Shown: positions 61,622 through 64,000 of the stretch, piece by piece
Layout: every line of letters begins with the position of its first letter
Numbering within the stretch: position 1 is the stretch's first letter
Origin: Cylindrotheca closterium
Taxonomy: Eukaryota; Bacillariophyta; Bacillariophyceae; Bacillariales; Bacillariaceae
DNA length: 64,000 nucleotides
Reading direction: 5' to 3'
Assembly (NCBI GenBank): GCA_933822405.4
Contig: CAKOGP040002202.1
Coordinates: 186,001 to 250,000, forward strand
The notes under the pieces: model-generated
The model's input: the letters and a program-made list of their open reading frames with translations, nothing else
Databases searched by the model: none
Told to the model about the DNA's origin: nothing
Translations under genes and position numbers: made by a program

Positions 61622-64000
61622 TCAATATGCGCCCACCATATCCAAGTCTTGAGTTGCAAGAATGTCGTAAATGCAACCCTTGCGACTGAACTCATCCTCA
61701 AGCCCCGCGCAGGCTGCTTCCGCTTGTTCCTCCGTGATGGAAGCCTCGTCCAATCGACGTCGGCGCTCGCCGTGCGGGTCTTCCGGAACATAGCACTTTT
61801 CAGGAAATTGTGGTTTCGAGGTTGAGTGAAAGTAGGAACCATCGGATGGCAATACTTGCCATTCACTTCCAAGTTCGTTAAAGTCGTTGAGCACAGTGCT
61901 GCCATCACGAGCATAGGTGTTGCCAGAGCGGAAATCGCCGGTAATACCAACCGAGTTCCCAAAGGACGCTTCGGAAGCACCGTTGATCTTTACTCCAACA
62001 AATTCCTTGAAGATTTTGATTTCGATCTTCTCTCCTGGATAGAGGCTGTCCAGATCAATGGTATATCGGTCCGTGTTATCATTTAACGATACAGGAAAGC
62101 CCGATAGATCTGTCAACTCGCCCATGTGTTCGTAGTTGACCCAATAGCTAGCGGAAAAGTCGGGGGACCCTTCCACTTCCAAAATGTCAGTTCCAATACG
62201 AATGACGGCCCTCTCGATGTAACTCCAGAATCGAACCACCTTGGTACGGATGTGAATGTCAATGCCGAGACCATCGGCAAAGTCCTTGTTCGAAACCATG
62301 ACAATATCGCACTGTCCATGATACTCAAAGTGTTCATTCTTCCATGTCTTGACTGATGTATGAAAGAGATTGGAAACCGTATGTGTCAGTGCATATTGTT
62401 CGTTGCGATATAACGTGTTTCTTTCAACCAGAAAAAGTAGTACTTACAGTGAGGATCACCGTTGCCTTCAGCATTCTCAGTAGTCTCCTCGGTAGTCTCG
62501 GCATTCTCAGTAGTCTCGGCATTCTCAGTGGTAAGCTCTAGTTGTACAGCAGAACTATCCCCCTCTTCGTTATGAGACTGCTTCTCTTGTGTTTGGAGAA
62601 GAGCTTCCTCTTGTGTTTGGAGAAGTTCGTTAGGACGAGGTGTTGGGCCTGAGGTGGGCCCCTCCGTGGGACCAGATGTGGGGCCTGAAGTAGGACCTGG
62701 AGTTGGGCCTGACGTTGGTGCAACAGTAGGAGCTGACGTGGGGCCTGACGTTGGAAATGATGTTGGAGGGACAGTGGGTCCAGAGGTAGGACCGACTGTT
62801 GGAACCGCTGTTGGACCCGACGTTGCACCGGCCGTAGGTCCCGATGTTGGACCGACGGTTGGACCCACTGTTGGACGGGTGGTGGGTCCAGAGGTAGGAC
62901 CCGATGTTGGACCCACTGTTGGACCCACTGTTGGAAGGGTTGTAGGTCGAGAGGTGGGACCAGATGTAGGACCCACTGTTGGAGGGGTTGTAGGTCCAGA
63001 GGTAGGACCAGATGTAGGACCCACGGTTGGAGGAGCAGTTGGTCCGGTTGTAGGACCAGATGTTGGGCCCGAGGTTGGACCGGCAGTAGGTACAGATGAT
63101 GGGCCCGAGGTAGGACCGGCAGTGGGTCCAGAGGTTGGGCCCGACGTTGGACCGGCAGTGGGTACGGATGTTGGACCTAATGTTGGCGCCGATGTTGGAC
63201 CTGCTGTAGGGCCAGATGTTGGCACCGATGTTGGACCTGCTGTCGGGCCAGATGTTGGGCCAGATGTTGGCGCTGGTGTTGGACCGGCAGTGGGTGTAGA
63301 TGTAGGACCAGATGTTGGCACTGGTGTTGGACCTGCTGTAGGGATAGATGTCGGCCCAGAAGTGGGGCCAGAGGTAGGCGGCGATGCCAACTGAGATGGA
63401 GAAACCTTTTCGATGTTTTCGAAAGTCGCTGGTGAACTTTTCTTGAGTTCTTGTACAAAAGTTTCTAAGTCGCTTTCTTCTTGTAGTGCATCTGACGCCA
63501 GCTCACTGGCAGTGACATTGACACCATTCTGGCGATAGTATTGAATCGTTTCGTTGTACGAGATGACAACTCCAGACACTTCTTCAAGGCGGCGGGCTGA
63601 CGTATCCGTGAACCCAATATTATCAATGACAATGGTGATGCCCAAAACGGTGAAGTTTGTTGCATGAGAGGCAAAAAAGTTCAAAGTGTGATGCTCCATC
63701 GTTTCAATCCAAGCAATTTGACACTGTGTATCACAGGATGTCAGGCCAGTGAGTTTTTGGGTGAGACCTGAAACTGTTTCCGTCTCTTGAGATTCCTGGG
63801 TTGGACCAGATGTAGGCCCACTTGTTGGAACAGGCGTTGGTGCATCAGTAGGGCTCAACGTTGGTGCATCAGTGGGACCAGTTGTAGGCCCGGCGGTTGC
63901 TGCAAGAGCTGCTGCTGCTACTTGTGCTTGTGCAATTTCAGCTTGTGCTCTTGCGATTTCAGGACTGTCGGTAATGTCCCCTTCAAAGATCTCGATTTGC
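61622..64000 (-). CDS. PT-repeat cell-surface protein with GDPH/VWFD-like domain, 5' truncated by the window edge
   Basis: Exon 2 is 61622-62352. Exon 1 runs from 62448 beyond 64000, and its frame is open to the edge (QIEIFEGDITDSPEIARAQ..., Ala-rich). The 95-bp intron (GTAAGT...TACATCAG) splits the domain. Splicing gives GNGDPH-FKTWKNEHFEYHGQCD and IVMVSNKDF, the start of a VWFD-like 'GDPH' domain. GLGIDIHIRT and AVIRIGTDILEV follow. N-terminal to it are an acidic TTENAE repeat and about 65 PTSGPT/PTVGPT/PTAGPT units (roughly 62640-63390). Next come a 120-residue globular block with two Cys and an RRLEE motif, and further PT repeats. The C terminus has paired Cys (CAGLEDEFSRKGC). PT-rich stalks with GDPH domains are typical of diatom adhesive or cell-wall proteins. 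Confidence 0.82.
62640..63390 (-). repeat. PT-rich tandem repeat region
   Basis: Twelve-base units coding (G/A)PT(S/V/A)-GPT variants are repeated about 65 times in the PT-stalk gene. The opposite strand is open as VGPDVGPEVG, which is only a mirror of the repeat. Confidence 0.92.

Noticed and set aside
62654..63394. Plus-strand VGPDVGPEVG open frame
   Set aside because: Reverse complement of the PT repeat; the minus frame is joined to a VWFD-like domain by a good intron.
1..64000. tRNA and rRNA genes
   Set aside because: I looked for the GGTTCRANNCC arm with a matching acceptor and for conserved rRNA stretches and found none convincing; a tRNAscan run would decide.

Overview
The window is nuclear DNA of a eukaryotic alga, most likely a pennate diatom. 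The evidence: short GT-AG introns of about 80-135 bp; secretory signals ending in an aromatic-initiated plastid transit peptide (SVVSA-Y, AAEA-F); BspA-type leucine-rich repeat, MORN, ankyrin and CRAL-TRIO genes; a PT-repeat protein with a GDPH/VWFD-like domain; and a nuclear selenoprotein. There are no operons, rRNA or convincing tRNA genes. The species cannot be fixed from the sequence alone.

Layout. 1-6 kb: the 3' end of a fibronectin-III repeat gene, a decayed signalling-ATPase pseudogene carrying a 125-bp tandem duplication, a small basic ORF, a two-exon Nudix hydrolase and a TPR protein. 6-12 kb: two paralogous ATP-grasp ligases flank an M20-type amidohydrolase. One ligase is head-to-head with the hydrolase, and the paralogues share a 212-bp perfectly identical tract that suggests gene conversion. 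13-17.3 kb: a WRKY19-like zinc-binding protein and an ankyrin gene with two decayed relatives, one interrupted by microsatellites. 17.5-21.3 kb: two Asn-rich secreted type I membrane paralogues. 22-29.5 kb: an 'RGLE'-type protein, a plastid-targeted barrel-like protein and a MORN protein.

30-41.5 kb is a tandem array of a CRAL-TRIO-like + DVLLGRG-domain gene: three intact four-exon copies and one deleted copy. A plastid-targeted SelU/peroxiredoxin-like selenoprotein sits inside the array on the opposite strand, with an in-frame TGA at a U-x-x-C redox site. 42-48 kb: an FkbM-type methyltransferase, an acidic coiled-coil protein, a lipoyl-like + SAP protein and a BspA LRR protein. 48.5-52 kb: a tandem trio of the RGLE family. 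53.8-54.7 kb: a Cys-rich ORF containing a perfect 37-bp inverted repeat. 55.7-61.3 kb: a KA1-like protein, a GT25 glycosyltransferase, a multi-pass membrane protein and a GLTP-domain protein with a signal peptide. 61.6-64 kb: a PT-repeat/GDPH-VWFD cell-surface protein that runs off the right edge.

The strongest items are the selenoprotein (missed if TGA is read as stop), the resolution of the CRAL-TRIO array into intact spliced genes with a conserved two-codon upstream ORF, and the ATP-grasp/amidohydrolase locus. Family names come from recognising motifs by eye; no database search was run.
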